NCBI RefSeq assembly: GCF_900537085.1
Contig: NZ_UNRE01000007.1
Coordinates: 1-64,000 of the forward strand
From: Agarivorans sp. Alg241-V36
GTDB lineage: Bacteria; Pseudomonadota; Gammaproteobacteria; Enterobacterales; Celerinatantimonadaceae
Direction: 5' to 3'
DNA length: 64,000 nucleotides
Made by a program: the position numbers and the translations under genes. A model generated the notes under the pieces. That model searched no databases, was not told where the DNA came from, and saw only the letters and a program-made list of their open reading frames with translations. Shown here piece after piece: positions 11,614 through 21,737 of the stretch (the stretch's first letter is position 1; the number at the start of each line of letters is the position of its first letter).

Positions 11614-13476
11614 ATGAATAACCAACATAGCTTACTGATTATTAGCCAGCACTCATGGCCGCAGCAGCTAGAGCAGCAAGATACGCCTTGGCATTTTTGG
11701 CGTACTTCATCCTTTCCTGCTCACTCGCAACTAACACAGCACCAGCTAGCTTTGGTGGTGGTTGATGTTTCATTGTTGCAAAGCAATCAACAGCAACTCC
11801 ATTTTAGCCAGTTACTTAAACACCCTTCGGCTCAAGCGGCCAACGTAATTTTTTACGCTGACCAGCTGCCTAACGCTAAGCAGCTATGTGAGTTAGTAAA
11901 TAGTTTTACCCCGATGCATGTGCTGTCTCCCGAAGATGATGACCGCCATTTAGAGGAGCAATTAAGGCTACATTGGCCAATCGCCGATCATCACCAACAA
12001 CAGCGTTGGCTGGAGCAACAGCTGGCCGAGCACGTGGCGCAGTTTCGCGCTAACTTCTTTGACTACACAGCATTAAGTGACCAAGAGCTCTCCGAGCAAG
12101 TGATCACCGCCCTTTATGCTTTTTTCCAAGATAATGATGAAGACCATTTGTGCCGCACCTACAGCGCCAACCATTTGCTCACTCAAGAAGGAGAAGCCAA
12201 CCAGTATTTATGGTTCATCGCAAAAGGTGAGGTGGTATTAAAGAAACAACAAGATGACCAAACCCTAGAAGTGGCGCGAATGCAAGCGGGCTCCTTAGTG
12301 GGCGGTATGTCTTTTGTTACTGGCGAATTAGGTTTTACCAGCGCGGTTACCACTATGCGTACCGACGTGATTAAGCTAGATAGAGTAACCTTTGCCAAGG
12401 TGCTAGATTCAAGCAACCATCTATTGCCTTTGTTTACTAATCTACTGCTACGCCACTTTAATCGGCGTCTGCAAAAGAGCATTCATACCAAACTCACCTT
12501 ACAAAGCACCTTAAACTCCTTAGATTCAGCTCGCGAGCAGCTGATAGAAAAAGAAAAAATGGCTGTGCTTGGCCAGCTAATATCTGGCATTGCCCATGAG
12601 TTAAACAATCCGGTGGCAGCCATCAATCGCGGCAGCGATACCATTGCTAAACAGTTGCCACAGGTACTTAATAGCCCTTTAAGCGCTAAGCAACAGCAAC
12701 TGGGCCAGCAACTGCTTGAGGCGGCATTTACTCTCACGCCAATGTCCACCAGTGAGATCCGCCAGCGTAGCAGTAATTCAGTAGATTTATTTGGTGACCC
12801 GATTATCGCCAGAAAAGCGGTGACTATTGGTTTAGACCGACCTGACTTTCGGCAACAGTATTTGCAATGTAGTGACAATGAAGACAGCGCTGAACTCATC
12901 AACGCACTATCTAGCTATCATCAAATAGGTAACTTTTTACGAAATATTCAAGTTTGCGCTTCTCGCATAGCCGGGCTAGTCAAAGGCCTTAAGCACTATG
13001 CAGGTCAAGACCCTGAGCAACCGGTACTTGCCGATCTAAATGAAGGCATCGCCGAAACTTTAGTGATTCTAGAAAATCGCCTGCGTGGCTTTGAAGTTGA
13101 GTGTAATTATGGCCTACTACCCGTTTATCGTTGTCACCCAATAGCGCTGCAACAGGTATGGACCAACCTCATTGCCAATGCCTTAGACGCCATGGGAAGC
13201 CGCGGCAAACTCACCATTACTAGCCGCTACAACGAAGCCTCTCCCAGTTACATATCAATAATCATTGAAGACAGCGGCCCTGGCATTAAACCCGAAATTA
13301 TCGAGAAAATATTCCAACTAAACTTTACCACCAAACGAGAAGGTAATTTTGGTTTGGGAATAGGACTAACCGTTTGCCAACAAATAGTTGCACAACATTT
13401 AGGCAGAATTGAAGTGGAATCTGAGCTAGGACAATTTACCCGTTTCATTATTACCTTACCATTAAACCAAAGCTAA
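11614..13476 (+). CDS. Hybrid-architecture sensor histidine kinase with cyclic-nucleotide-binding-like domain
   Basis: Cytoplasmic histidine kinase of 620 aa without membrane segments. Residues 1 to about 125 resemble a degenerate receiver fold. Residues about 165-295 form a cNMP-binding-like beta barrel (LTQEGEANQYLWFIAKGEVVL, MQAGSLVGGMSF). A short coiled coil leads to the H-box AHELNNP (H328). The second helix of the dimerisation domain (ASRIAGLVKGLKHYAGQD) comes only after roughly 100 extra residues. The ATPase domain has the N-box NALDAMG (N522), DSGPGIKPE (D553) and GLGIGLTV. The ATG at 11614 is preferred to a TTG five codons upstream. It is followed 19 nt later by a receiver gene, so the two probably form a pair; the ligand is unknown. 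Confidence 0.85.
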   Translation: MNNQHSLLIISQHSWPQQLEQQDTPWHFWRTSSFPAHSQLTQHQLALVVVDVSLLQSNQQQLHFSQLLKHPSAQAANVIFYADQLPNAKQLCELVNSFTPMHVLSPEDDDRHLEEQLRLHWPIADHHQQQRWLEQQLAEHVAQFRANFFDYTALSDQELSEQVITALYAFFQDNDEDHLCRTYSANHLLTQEGEANQYLWFIAKGEVVLKKQQDDQTLEVARMQAGSLVGGMSFVTGELGFTSAVTTMRTDVIKLDRVTFAKVLDSSNHLLPLFTNLLLRHFNRRLQKSIHTKLTLQSTLNSLDSAREQLIEKEKMAVLGQLISGIAHELNNPVAAINRGSDTIAKQLPQVLNSPLSAKQQQLGQQLLEAAFTLTPMSTSEIRQRSSNSVDLFGDPIIARKAVTIGLDRPDFRQQYLQCSDNEDSAELINALSSYHQIGNFLRNIQVCASRIAGLVKGLKHYAGQDPEQPVLADLNEGIAETLVILENRLRGFEVECNYGLLPVYRCHPIALQQVWTNLIANALDAMGSRGKLTITSRYNEASPSYISIIIEDSGPGIKPEIIEKIFQLNFTTKREGNFGLGIGLTVCQQIVAQHLGRIEVESELGQFTRFIITLPLNQS

Positions 13477-13495
13477 GACTTAAAGGAGTCGCACC

Positions 13496-13993
13496 ATGGA
13501 ACAATTACTGATTTTGTGTGTTGATGATGAACGTGAAGTATTGGATAGCGTGTTAAGCGACATTCAGCCTTTAAGTCCACCTTTTACTATTGATGGAGCA
13601 GAAAGCGTGGCCGAAGCTCGCCAAGTGATTAAAGATTTTGAAGCACAAGGCGGAAAACTTGCGCTGATTCTTGCCGACCACATTATGCCCGATGAGTTAG
13701 GCATTGATTTTCTTATCGACCTAAACCACGCCGCTACTAGCGAATCAGCTAAAAAGATATTGCTAACTGGGCAAGCTGGCCTGCACGATACCATCGAAGC
13801 GATTAATCGCGGTGGCCTAAATTACTATTTAGCGAAACCTTGGTCTGAAGAACAGCTGCTTAGCATCGTGCAAGAAAAGCTCACCGATTACGTTTTGGAA
13901 TACTGCGAAAACCCAATGCCCTTTGCACAAGTACTGGACGGCGAGCGGATCTTTAGTCACGTGAACCAACATCGCTTAGATTTGGGTAACTAG
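13496..13993 (+). CDS. Stand-alone response regulator receiver protein
   Basis: 165-aa protein with one receiver domain and no DNA-binding or enzymatic output domain. The acidic pair is D10-D11, the phospho-acceptor is D61 in LADHIMPD, the switch threonine is in LLTGQAG, and the conserved lysine is K114 in AKPW. The lysine-proline-tryptophan pattern is common in receivers linked to RpfG- or HupR-like systems. The C-terminal about 35 residues have no known fold. It has a strong ribosome site (AAAGGAG) and sits directly after the kinase, so it likely accepts phosphate from it and signals by protein-protein contact (inference). Confidence 0.88.
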   Translation: MEQLLILCVDDEREVLDSVLSDIQPLSPPFTIDGAESVAEARQVIKDFEAQGGKLALILADHIMPDELGIDFLIDLNHAATSESAKKILLTGQAGLHDTIEAINRGGLNYYLAKPWSEEQLLSIVQEKLTDYVLEYCENPMPFAQVLDGERIFSHVNQHRLDLGN

Positions 13994-14081
13994 AAAAATG
14001 TCAGTAGTGAACGGTTAGCGCTTAGATAAAGCGGCCTATTCGTTCTACTATAGAAGCTGATTTCTAGAGCAGGCTATACAC

Positions 14082-14447
14082 ATGGACTATGAACAACTCA
14101 AATCGTACTTGCTAGGTAAGCCTGAGGTCACTCAAGATTTACCCTTTGCGCCTGATGTTCCGGTGTTTAAAGTGCGCGGCAAAATGTTCGCTTTAGTGAG
14201 TTGGAAAGACGGCGTAATGAACATGAACTTAAAATGTCAGCCCGAACAAATTGACGCACTAACCGATATTTATCCGGCCATTACCCGCGGCTATCATATG
14301 AACAAGCGCCATTGGCTAACACTCAATTTTGACGGTAGCGATGCCGAAAATGAAGCCTTACGTTTAATTGATAATTCCTTCGAGCTTGTGGTAAAAGGCA
14401 TGAATAAGCAGGCTCAACAACAACTACTAGGTTTAAGCTCATCTTGA
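14082..14447 (+). CDS. MmcQ/YjbR family protein
   Basis: 121-aa single-domain protein of the YjbR/CyaY-like fold. It has the family pattern: F-K-V-R-G-K-M-F-A-L near residues 29-38, MNMNLKC, and a C-terminal SFELVVKG with the tail. Members have been called DNA-binding on structural grounds, but no firm role is known. Its stop overlaps the TTG start of the next gene, so the two are cotranscribed. Function inside this organism cannot be inferred further. Confidence 0.85.
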   Translation: MDYEQLKSYLLGKPEVTQDLPFAPDVPVFKVRGKMFALVSWKDGVMNMNLKCQPEQIDALTDIYPAITRGYHMNKRHWLTLNFDGSDAENEALRLIDNSFELVVKGMNKQAQQQLLGLSSS

Positions 14448-15337
14448 TTTGGACAAAGATTAACTGGCTTAAACTCTCCCTGCTTGGTTTGGTTTTAGCG
14501 CTAAGCGCTTGCTCTAGTGGAAGTAATCACGATGTTAGTACCACGCCTTTAAAAGTTGGCTATTGGCCCCATACTGAAACAGCCCGCAGCCCGCTGCCTC
14601 AACTAAAAGTGGCCACACTTAATCTCGCCCACGGGCGCAAGCATGCACTTAACCAGCTATTAGTTCGTGGTAACACCAGCAAAAAAAATCTACTCGATAT
14701 CGCAGCTTATTTGCGTGAGCAAGACATAGACATTGTTGCTTTACAGGAAGCCGACGCCAGCTCTGCGTGGTCTGGCGGTTTTGATCATGTCGCCTTCCTA
14801 GCACAACACGCCGGATACTCTTGGTATGCCCATAGTATTCATAGCAGCAGTAAGCTGGCTAACTATGGCACGGCTATTCTTTCCAAATATCCTATTAGCG
14901 AAGCGCTTGCAGTTAACTTTGCCCCTAGCCCGCCAACCACCAGCAAAGGTTTTACCCATGCGCGAATTAAGCTAAATTCTCAGCAAAGCCTTGATGTGGT
15001 GTCGGTTCATTTAGATTTTTCTCGCGCCAGTATTCGCCAGCAGCAACTTGAGCAACTCAATGCGCAGCTACAAGACACAGCAAGCAGCACCATTATTATG
15101 GGTGACTTTAATAGCGAAGGGCAGCTTCACAAGCCAGATGAGGTGAACCGTTTTCTTGAACAAAGTCCTTATCGCGCTTTTGAACTGGGCAGTAAAGACT
15201 TAGCCAGCTATAAAAACAAACGCTTAGATTGGATTTTCCTCTCTAAAGACTTACGTTTTGTTAACTACCAAGTTGGGCCAGACAGCTTATCCGATCATCG
15301 CCCAGTGATTAGCCTTATCCAAGTTCCCGCTAAGTAA
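14444..15337 (+). CDS. Endonuclease/exonuclease/phosphatase-fold lipoprotein
   Basis: 297-aa secreted lipoprotein. The signal peptide ends in the lipobox LSAC (cysteine about residue 23) followed by SSGSN. The mature part has EEP-fold motifs: LKVATLNLAHG, DIVALQEADA with the metal-binding glutamate, STIIMGDFNSEG with the Asp/Asn pair, and SDHRPV with the C-terminal Asp-His. The start is TTG within the overlapping TTGA of the previous stop; no in-frame Met exists before the signal peptide. The family includes DNases, sphingomyelinases and phosphoinositide phosphatases; substrate cannot be told. Ends at a bidirectional terminator. Confidence 0.82.
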   Translation: MIWTKINWLKLSLLGLVLALSACSSGSNHDVSTTPLKVGYWPHTETARSPLPQLKVATLNLAHGRKHALNQLLVRGNTSKKNLLDIAAYLREQDIDIVALQEADASSAWSGGFDHVAFLAQHAGYSWYAHSIHSSSKLANYGTAILSKYPISEALAVNFAPSPPTTSKGFTHARIKLNSQQSLDVVSVHLDFSRASIRQQQLEQLNAQLQDTASSTIIMGDFNSEGQLHKPDEVNRFLEQSPYRAFELGSKDLASYKNKRLDWIFLSKDLRFVNYQVGPDSLSDHRPVISLIQVPAK

Positions 15338-15350
15338 ACGGCAATAAAAA

Positions 15351-15374
15351 AGCCTCGCAAGTGCGAGGCTTTGG
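15351..15374. terminator. Bidirectional terminator between the EEP lipoprotein and argH
   Basis: Perfect 8-bp stem AGCCTCGC (15351-15358) / GCGAGGCT (15363-15370), loop AAGT, preceded by A6 and followed by TT. It lies between convergent genes. Confidence 0.85.
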
Positions 15375-15392
15375 CAACACTAACTATGACCC

Positions 15393-17270
15393 TTAAGCCA
15401 CGTTTTGCTTATGAATAAGTGTGCTGTTGTCAATGATGAACTCTAAAGCAACTTCATCACAGGCATGCTGGCGAGGACAAATATCACAGTCCTTCATCAC
15501 TTTCTCTGGCAGCATGTTTTTAGAGGTTGGGCTAAAGCCTAACTTCATGAAGAATTCTGGCACACGAGTTAGTACAAATACCTTCTCGATTTCCATCTTC
15601 TTAGCTTTCTTCATTAGGTGCTGCACCATAGCTCGGCCTTGGCCTGCACGTTGCGAACCAGGATTTACGCCTAGTGAACGAATCTCTGCTAACCCGGTAT
15701 CGTAAAGATACAGCGAAGCACAACCGGTTACTTTTCCGGCCTGTTCACTCACCGTGAAATCACCAATTGCCTGCACTAGCTCTGGACGAGGACGAGGCAG
15801 GTTTTCACCCGCTTGCGACCAGTAGTTCACCATATCTTCAATGTTGTCTAAGTCGGTCATACGTGCCGAACGTACATACAAACCTTTCACATTACGTTTG
15901 GATAGTCGAACTTCTGCTTCGGTTAGCGCATGTTCAACTTGCTCAGGCGCTACACCACCTAGGGCTTGGCGCTTCGCCAGTGTAGACTCTAAGGACAAGT
16001 TTGGATAAACGTCGTCTTCAATCTCTGGTGCTAGCTCTTTAAACTCAGCCAAGCTAAGTTCTTCAAGCGGTACACCTTTTTCAATGGCTTTTACTACCGC
16101 AATACCCACAATGTGGTGAGCCTCGCGGAATGGAATGCCTTTAGCCACCAAGTAATCGGCAAGCTCAGTCGCATTCGAATAACCGCCTTTAGCTGCTTCA
16201 GTGGTGGTTTCTTCGTGTACGTCCATATCATCAAGTACTAACTCAGCCATGGCTAAGCAGTCACCCCATGTATCTAGCGCGTCGAACAAACCTTCTTTGT
16301 CTTCTTGCATGTCTTTGTTATAAGCCAAAGGCAAGGCTTTAAGGGTCATCATAATGCCCGACAAGGAACCATAAACACGACCGGCCTTACCACGGATAAG
16401 CTCTAGGGCATCAGGGTTTTTCTTCTGCGGCATCAATGATGAGCCAGAAGTTACCTGATCAGATAAGTCTAAGAAGGCAGACTCACCAGAGTTATAGAAG
16501 ATTAAATCTTCGGCCATGCGGCTTAGGTGAATCATGCTAATAGAAGCAGTAGAAATAAGCTCAACCACATGGTCACGGTCAGATACCGAGTCCAAACTGT
16601 TACGTGTAGCACGGCGGAAGCCCAAGTCTTTAGCAATTTGCTGGCGATCCATTGGGTAAGCGGTACCCGCCAAAGCACCACAACCTAGCGGACATACATC
16701 CAAACGACTTAGGGCATCTTGCAAACGCGAGTAATCACGCTCAAACATTTCTACGTAGGCCATTGCCCAGTGAGAGAAGGTAACTGGCTGAGCACGTTGT
16801 AGGTGAGTGTAACCTGGCAGTACGGTTTCTTGTTGCTGGCGAGCAAATTTAACCAGTTTTTGTTGCAGCTTGTCTAAGTGCTCTAATAGCTCGACACCTT
16901 GACCTTTACACCACAATTTTAGGTCGGTAGCAACTTGGTCATTACGGCTGCGGCCGGTATGCAGCTTTTTGCCTAAATCACCAACACGTTGAATCAGCTG
17001 AATTTCTACCCAAGAGTGAATATCTTCAGCGTCACTACCCAAAATTTGTTGTGGGTTTTCGGCAACCTGCTTACCTAGGTCTAATAATGCGTCTTCAAGT
17101 TTGCTTTGCTCATCTTGTGTCAGAACGCCAACACTCAATAAGGCCTTAGACCAGGCAATAGAACCCGTTATGTCTTGCTCCGCTAAACGGTAATCAAAAC
17201 GTAAAGAATCGTTGAACTGCTTAAATCTGGTATCTGCAGCTTGGCTAAAACGCCCACCCCACAATGCCAT
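15393..17270 (-). CDS. argH: Fused argininosuccinate lyase and N-acetylglutamate synthase, ArgH(A)
   Basis: 625-aa fusion. Residues 1 to about 460 are argininosuccinate lyase, which splits argininosuccinate into arginine and fumarate: [32 protein letters not shown], and the mobile signature loop [12 protein letters not shown] (catalytic serine region). Residues about 468-620 are a GNAT domain ([40 protein letters not shown]) expected to acetylate glutamate. Such argH(A) fusions are known in Moritella, Vibrio and relatives. The start at 17270 has GGAGAG six bases upstream; an ATG four codons earlier is weaker. Last gene of argCBFGH, so the first and last steps of the pathway are made together. 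Confidence 0.95.
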   Translation of the reverse strand: MALWGGRFSQAADTRFKQFNDSLRFDYRLAEQDITGSIAWSKALLSVGVLTQDEQSKLEDALLDLGKQVAENPQQILGSDAEDIHSWVEIQLIQRVGDLGKKLHTGRSRNDQVATDLKLWCKGQGVELLEHLDKLQQKLVKFARQQQETVLPGYTHLQRAQPVTFSHWAMAYVEMFERDYSRLQDALSRLDVCPLGCGALAGTAYPMDRQQIAKDLGFRRATRNSLDSVSDRDHVVELISTASISMIHLSRMAEDLIFYNSGESAFLDLSDQVTSGSSLMPQKKNPDALELIRGKAGRVYGSLSGIMMTLKALPLAYNKDMQEDKEGLFDALDTWGDCLAMAELVLDDMDVHEETTTEAAKGGYSNATELADYLVAKGIPFREAHHIVGIAVVKAIEKGVPLEELSLAEFKELAPEIEDDVYPNLSLESTLAKRQALGGVAPEQVEHALTEAEVRLSKRNVKGLYVRSARMTDLDNIEDMVNYWSQAGENLPRPRPELVQAIGDFTVSEQAGKVTGCASLYLYDTGLAEIRSLGVNPGSQRAGQGRAMVQHLMKKAKKMEIEKVFVLTRVPEFFMKLGFSPTSKNMLPEKVMKDCDICPRQHACDEVALEFIIDNSTLIHKQNVA

Positions 17271-17354
17271 TTTACTCTCCATTTATTATTGCAAAGACCT
17301 CAGAGCAGATAGCCACTGAGGTCTAAGTATTCCTGCTTATTACTTCTACCAATC

Positions 17355-18560
17355 TTATTTGCTATTTAAAGCACGGATCCGGCTGGCTAGAGAGTATAAA
17401 CGAATAAAGCCTTCAGCGTGCTTTTGATCGTAAACTTGGTCTTCACCAAAGGTAGCGAACTCTTCTGAGTACAAGCTGTTTGGCGAACGTTTTTGTACGG
17501 CAACGGCTTGGCCTTTGTAAAGTTTAATCACTACGTCACCATTGGCATCGGCTGCCATAGCTTCCGAGGCAGCGATAAGCGATTTACATAAAGGTGTAAA
17601 CCAACGACCGTCGTATACCAAGTGCGCCATTTCTTGGCCCACTTTCTCACGCCATACACGTGAAGTTTTATCTAATACTAATTCTTCAATCGCACGTAGT
17701 GCAGCAACAATTACTGTGCCGCCCGGAGTTTCGTAACAACCCCGCGACTTCATACCAACGGTACGGTTCTCGGTAATATCGATACGGCCTACACCGTGAG
17801 CTGCTGCAATGTCGTTTAACTTCATTACTACTTGGTAAGGGCTAAGTGCTTCATCGTTTACTGCAACAACACGGCCTTGCTCTACTTTTAAGCTTACGTA
17901 TTCTGGCTCGTTTGGCGCGTCTACAGGATCAACAGTTAGTGTCCAAACACCTTTACTTGGCTCGTTCCATGGGTCTTCTAGCTCGCCACCTTCGTGCGAA
18001 ATATGCCATGCGTTAGCGTCGCGGCTGTAGATTTTGGTTGCTGAAGCAGTGGTCGCAATGTTGCGCTCTGCTAAGTAATCTAGCAAATCTTCACGGCTTT
18101 CCATGTCCCACTCACGCCAAGGCGCAATCACTGTTAGCTCTGGCGCTAACGCAGCAAAACAGCTTTCGAAACGAATTTGGTCGTTACCTTTACCGGTACA
18201 ACCGTGACATACCGCATCGGCGCCTACTTTACGGGCTACTTCTACCTGCGCTTTAGCAATAATAGGACGCGCCATAGAGGTACCTAGCAAGTAAGTCCCT
18301 TCGTATACCGCACCAGAAGCAATGGTTGGGTAGATGTAGTCAGCAACAAACTCTTCTTTAAGATCAACAATGTGACACTCAGAAGCTCCAGAGGCTAAGG
18401 CTTTTTCTTCTAAGCCAATAAGCTCTTCGTCGCCTTGGCCAACATCGGCACAAAAAGCCACAATTTCACAGTCGTTGTAGGTTTCTTTTAACCACGGAAT
18501 GATGGCCGAAGTATCTAGGCCGCCTGAGTATGCTAATACTACTTTTTTGATATCTGACAT
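17355..18560 (-). CDS. argG: Argininosuccinate synthase
   Basis: 401-aa ATP-dependent ligase joining citrulline and aspartate. Visible motifs are the pyrophosphatase loop AYSGGLDTS (about 10-18), [13 protein letters not shown], and [13 protein letters not shown]. The length and N-terminus match the short bacterial ArgG type. It lies between argF and argH, 42 and 84 nt from them, in the same transcript. Confidence 0.97.
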   Translation of the reverse strand: MSDIKKVVLAYSGGLDTSAIIPWLKETYNDCEIVAFCADVGQGDEELIGLEEKALASGASECHIVDLKEEFVADYIYPTIASGAVYEGTYLLGTSMARPIIAKAQVEVARKVGADAVCHGCTGKGNDQIRFESCFAALAPELTVIAPWREWDMESREDLLDYLAERNIATTASATKIYSRDANAWHISHEGGELEDPWNEPSKGVWTLTVDPVDAPNEPEYVSLKVEQGRVVAVNDEALSPYQVVMKLNDIAAAHGVGRIDITENRTVGMKSRGCYETPGGTVIVAALRAIEELVLDKTSRVWREKVGQEMAHLVYDGRWFTPLCKSLIAASEAMAADANGDVVIKLYKGQAVAVQKRSPNSLYSEEFATFGEDQVYDQKHAEGFIRLYSLASRIRALNSK

Positions 18561-18602
18561 TTAAAAATTCCTTGTTTAACTCAGCCTAGAGCTGAACATT
18601 CA

Positions 18603-19517
18603 CTAACTTAATAAACTTACTAGTACGGCGTTTTGTGCATGCATGCGGTTCTCTGCTTGATCAAAAATCAATGATTGAGGACCGTCCATCACTTCCGAAG
18701 TAATTTCCAACTCGCGATGAGCAGGTTGGCAGTGCAACACGTGGTTAATTCCACATTGCTGCATCAAATTCTGGTTGATCTGATAAGCAATATACTTATC
18801 TTTTACTGATTGCAGCGGCGTATCGTCGCCCATAGACACCCAAGTGTCACCGTAAACTACATCGTAACCTTTAATGTCTTCTACATTATTGGTAACGACA
18901 ATTTTGCCACCGTGTGCTTTAGCTAACTGGTTAGCCTTTTGCACAATTTGTGCGTCTGGGCTTGCACCTAGTGGGCAAACTGCCGCCACTTCCATGCCTA
19001 AAATAGCGCCACCCAGCAATAATGAGTGAGTCACGTTATTACCTTCGCCCAAGTAAGCTAACTTAACTTTACTTAGATCTGAGTAATGCTCGCTAATGGT
19101 CTGGAAATCAGCCAAACCTTGGCAAGGGTGGTACAAATCACACAGGGAGTTGATGATAGGTACTGATGAATTGTCACGCAGAGTCTGTAAGGTTTTATGC
19201 GAAAAAACCCGCGCTACAATCGCGTCTGCCCAGCGGGTAATGTTAGAGGCAAAGTCTTTAACACTTTCGCGCTCGCCCATGGCACCATTTTGCTGGTCTA
19301 GATAAACTGCATGGCCGCCTAAGCGATTAATACCAATATCAAAAGTTACACGTGTACGTAATGATGGTTTCTCAAACAGAGTAACAACGCTTTTACCGGC
19401 TAGGGTTTGCCCGTAATCAGCCGGCGTTTTTTTGATTTTAGCGGCTAATTCTAACAGCCCTAAAATTTGTTCTTGAGTTAAGTCCTGCAGACTTAGCAGG
19501 TGTTTAAAATCACTCAT
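18603..19517 (-). CDS. argF: Ornithine carbamoyltransferase
   Basis: 304-aa enzyme making citrulline from ornithine and carbamoyl phosphate. The carbamoyl-phosphate motif is SLRTR, followed by HPCQGLADF. The ornithine-loop region has DTWVSMGDD. The usual HCLP motif reads HCQPAHR here, with Q264 replacing leucine. The second of two adjacent Met codons is chosen because AAGGAAAG is better spaced from it. Acetylornithine carbamoyltransferase is an alternative in principle, but the SLRTR and SMGDD motifs fit the ornithine enzyme. It is the third gene of the arg operon. Confidence 0.93.
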   Translation of the reverse strand: MSDFKHLLSLQDLTQEQILGLLELAAKIKKTPADYGQTLAGKSVVTLFEKPSLRTRVTFDIGINRLGGHAVYLDQQNGAMGERESVKDFASNITRWADAIVARVFSHKTLQTLRDNSSVPIINSLCDLYHPCQGLADFQTISEHYSDLSKVKLAYLGEGNNVTHSLLLGGAILGMEVAAVCPLGASPDAQIVQKANQLAKAHGGKIVVTNNVEDIKGYDVVYGDTWVSMGDDTPLQSVKDKYIAYQINQNLMQQCGINHVLHCQPAHRELEITSEVMDGPQSLIFDQAENRMHAQNAVLVSLLS

Positions 19518-19526
19518 CATCTTTCC

Positions 19527-20303
19527 TTAAACGGTAACCTGAGTCCCTACCGACTCACCTTGATATGTTTGTCCAGCCAATAAGCTGGCAAGTTTCGCAG
19601 GATCTTTCCATGAAGCTAGCGAAACCGGCGTTTGTAAAAATTCAGCGGCTTCTAGAGCAGCTTTAACTTTTACCGTCATGCCGTCGGTAATTACACCATC
19701 GGCTATCAATTTGTCTGCTAGTGCGCTATTTAGCTCGGCCACCAGCTGTTTATTCTGGTCGAGTACGCCAGCAACATCGGATAATAACACCAATTGGCCT
19801 TGGAGCAATTTACACACTGCTAAAGCGGCTTGGTCGGCATTCACATTGTAAAGCTCGCCGTCGTCACCAATACCAATTGAACTCATCACTGGCACGTGGC
19901 CTAGCTCGATAAGGCTGCTAAGCAAAGCAGGGTTGCCTAAAGTGGCTTCGCCTACATGGCCCAAGCGGGTATCCATTTGGCTTACTTTACAAGTGCCAGC
20001 ATCGCTTAAACACAAGCCCACTGCCGACAAACCTGCTTTTAGCGCTTGGGCTAATAACAGCTTATTGCTGGTACCCGCCAATGCGCCGACTACATAAGGG
20101 ATTTGCTCTTTAGGAGTTATGCGCAAGCCGTCTAGCTTTTCAGATACAAAACCAGTTTTGGCCAATACGTCTTCAACGACTACGCCTCCGCCATGCACCA
20201 ATACAATGGGTTGCTTAACTTGTTGTAGAGCGGCAAATAAATTATCTAAAGCTTGGCTGTTATTAAGAACTGCGCCGCCTAACTTAATCACTAACGGTTT
20301 CAT
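19527..20303 (-). CDS. argB: Acetylglutamate kinase
   Basis: 258-aa amino-acid kinase that phosphorylates N-acetylglutamate. It begins [13 protein letters not shown], with [12 protein letters not shown] for the substrate site, [12 protein letters not shown] and LSDVAGVLD. The short length without the N-terminal extension suggests the arginine-insensitive enterobacterial type; in such bacteria feedback falls on the synthase, which here is the GNAT half of ArgH(A) (inference). It lies 9 nt from argC and argF. Confidence 0.97.
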   Translation of the reverse strand: MKPLVIKLGGAVLNNSQALDNLFAALQQVKQPIVLVHGGGVVVEDVLAKTGFVSEKLDGLRITPKEQIPYVVGALAGTSNKLLLAQALKAGLSAVGLCLSDAGTCKVSQMDTRLGHVGEATLGNPALLSSLIELGHVPVMSSIGIGDDGELYNVNADQAALAVCKLLQGQLVLLSDVAGVLDQNKQLVAELNSALADKLIADGVITDGMTVKVKAALEAAEFLQTPVSLASWKDPAKLASLLAGQTYQGESVGTQVTV

Positions 20304-20312
20304 TACTCGCTC

Positions 20313-21323
20313 CTAAACCAGTGACTCAGTAAGGGCAAAGCCGTTACGAATATTAACGCATTGAATAGCCTGACTAGCAGCGCCCTTCAATAAATTGTCT
20401 TCCGCCGATACCACGATTAAATCGTCACCTTGTTGCTGCCATGCAACATCAATAAACGGGGTATTCTCTACTTTTGCAATAGACGGCCATTCGCCATCCA
20501 ATATGCGCACAATGTTTTGCCCTGCATAAGCTTGTTGGTAAGCAGCGTTTACTTGCTCTTGGCTAGTGCCCGCTTTTAGCACCACGTTAATCGTGGCTAA
20601 AATGCCACGCTTAAAGTTACCCAGGTGCGGAGTAAAAATCACTGGGTGGCCTAAGTGGGCAGCAATCTCGGGTTGGTGACGGTGATTAAACACACCGTAA
20701 GGCGCTAGGCTAACTTCGCAGAATGAACTGGTTAATGAAGCTTTACGGCCAGCACCACTCACGCCGCTAGTGGCGTTAATCACCGCTTTATTGCTTGGCT
20801 CTAAAAGACCCGCTTCAACCAAGGGCTTAAGTGCGGTTAGCGATGCGGTTGGATAACAGCCAGCTACAGCCACTAGATCGGTTTGCTTAATTTTATCAGC
20901 ATTCCATTCAGCTAAACCGTATACCGCTTTTTCTAATAACTCGGGGAATTGGTGAGTAAAACCGTAGAATTTTTCGTAAAACTCAGCGCTTTGAACGCGG
21001 AAGGCACCCGACAAATCGAAGACCTGACAACCAGCATTTAAAAATGCTTCGGCTAGGTCATGGCTTACTTCGTGAGCCGTGGCTAACAAAACAATATCAA
21101 CATCGGCGAAATTTTTGGCAATGTCTACCACAATTAATGGCTGCACAGGGGCGTCGACCACGCCGCGTAATTTTCCGTGCAGGGCAGATAGCGCCTTGCC
21201 TGCGTCGAGGCTTCGCTCTGAAACATACAACCCGGCAAGTTCTAAATTTGCATGGCGGCTAACATAGCCTGCCAACTCCGCTCCGGTGTATCCACTTGCA
21301 CCAACAATCGCTGCCTTTAACAT
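20313..21323 (-). CDS. argC: N-acetyl-gamma-glutamyl-phosphate reductase
   Basis: 336-aa NADPH-dependent reductase, third step of arginine synthesis. It has the Rossmann motif [10 protein letters not shown] (about 8-17), the active-site cysteine in VAGCYPTAS, and [12 protein letters not shown] near the catalytic histidine. It is the first gene of the operon; ARG-box-like sequences overlap its promoter. In Vibrio and E. coli argE lies divergently upstream; here ppc is there instead. Confidence 0.97.
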   Translation of the reverse strand: MLKAAIVGASGYTGAELAGYVSRHANLELAGLYVSERSLDAGKALSALHGKLRGVVDAPVQPLIVVDIAKNFADVDIVLLATAHEVSHDLAEAFLNAGCQVFDLSGAFRVQSAEFYEKFYGFTHQFPELLEKAVYGLAEWNADKIKQTDLVAVAGCYPTASLTALKPLVEAGLLEPSNKAVINATSGVSGAGRKASLTSSFCEVSLAPYGVFNHRHQPEIAAHLGHPVIFTPHLGNFKRGILATINVVLKAGTSQEQVNAAYQQAYAGQNIVRILDGEWPSIAKVENTPFIDVAWQQQGDDLIVVSAEDNLLKGAASQAIQCVNIRNGFALTESLV

Positions 21324-21447
21324 CGTTTCTTGTTCCCTTGAAATCTTATGGCATAGTGTTATTTATTGAGCTGCATTTTACTGACCAAATGAACAAAATG
21401 TCACGCTTGTCAGCTCAAAAAAAACTAGCTGTCTTTAATATAAACGG

Positions 21448-21475
21448 AGAATACCACAGGCAATTCTTTATGCAA
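21448..21475 (-). promoter_or_regulatory. Promoter of the argCBFGH(A) operon
   Basis: Minus-strand TTGCAT (21470-21475), a 16-nt spacer and TATTCT (21448-21453). The leader to argC is about 120 nt. The promoter is overlapped on its upstream side by the ARG-box pair. Confidence 0.7.
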
Positions 21476-21497
21476 TAAAAATGAATTTTTATTTATT
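21459..21497. promoter_or_regulatory. Tandem ARG boxes, probable ArgR operator
   Basis: The box at 21480-21497 reads AATGAATTTTTATTTATT and departs from the ArgR half-site pattern TGAAT-N4-ATTCA at one base. A weaker box lies at 21459-21476, exactly 3 bp away, which is the standard spacing of ArgR box pairs, and it overlaps the -35 element. Arginine-dependent repression is therefore likely (inference from the ArgR family). Confidence 0.7.
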
Positions 21498-21632
21498 GTT
21501 AAATTTACGCGTATAGGTTAAAAATTAAGCCAAACAAAGTTGCCCTTATTAAAATATGAGTAACAATCTATAAATAGCCGCTTGATCCTAAGCAAAGGAA
21601 ATAGCGTTATTTGTAATTTAATTACAGGTATT

Positions 21633-21661
21633 TTGACTATATGCTCGGTCTTAGGTATGTT
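21633..21661 (+). promoter_or_regulatory. Promoter of ppc
   Basis: TTGACT (21633-21638), a 17-nt spacer and TATGTT (21656-21661), giving a leader of about 70 nt before ppc. The stretch 21498-21632 holds no other element I recognise. Confidence 0.65.
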
Positions 21662-21737
21662 TTTGCCCTAGGACTAGGGTGATTTAGTAAAAAAATTTCA
21701 ATAATCGCTAGCAAACGCAAACAGTGAAGGAAAGACA

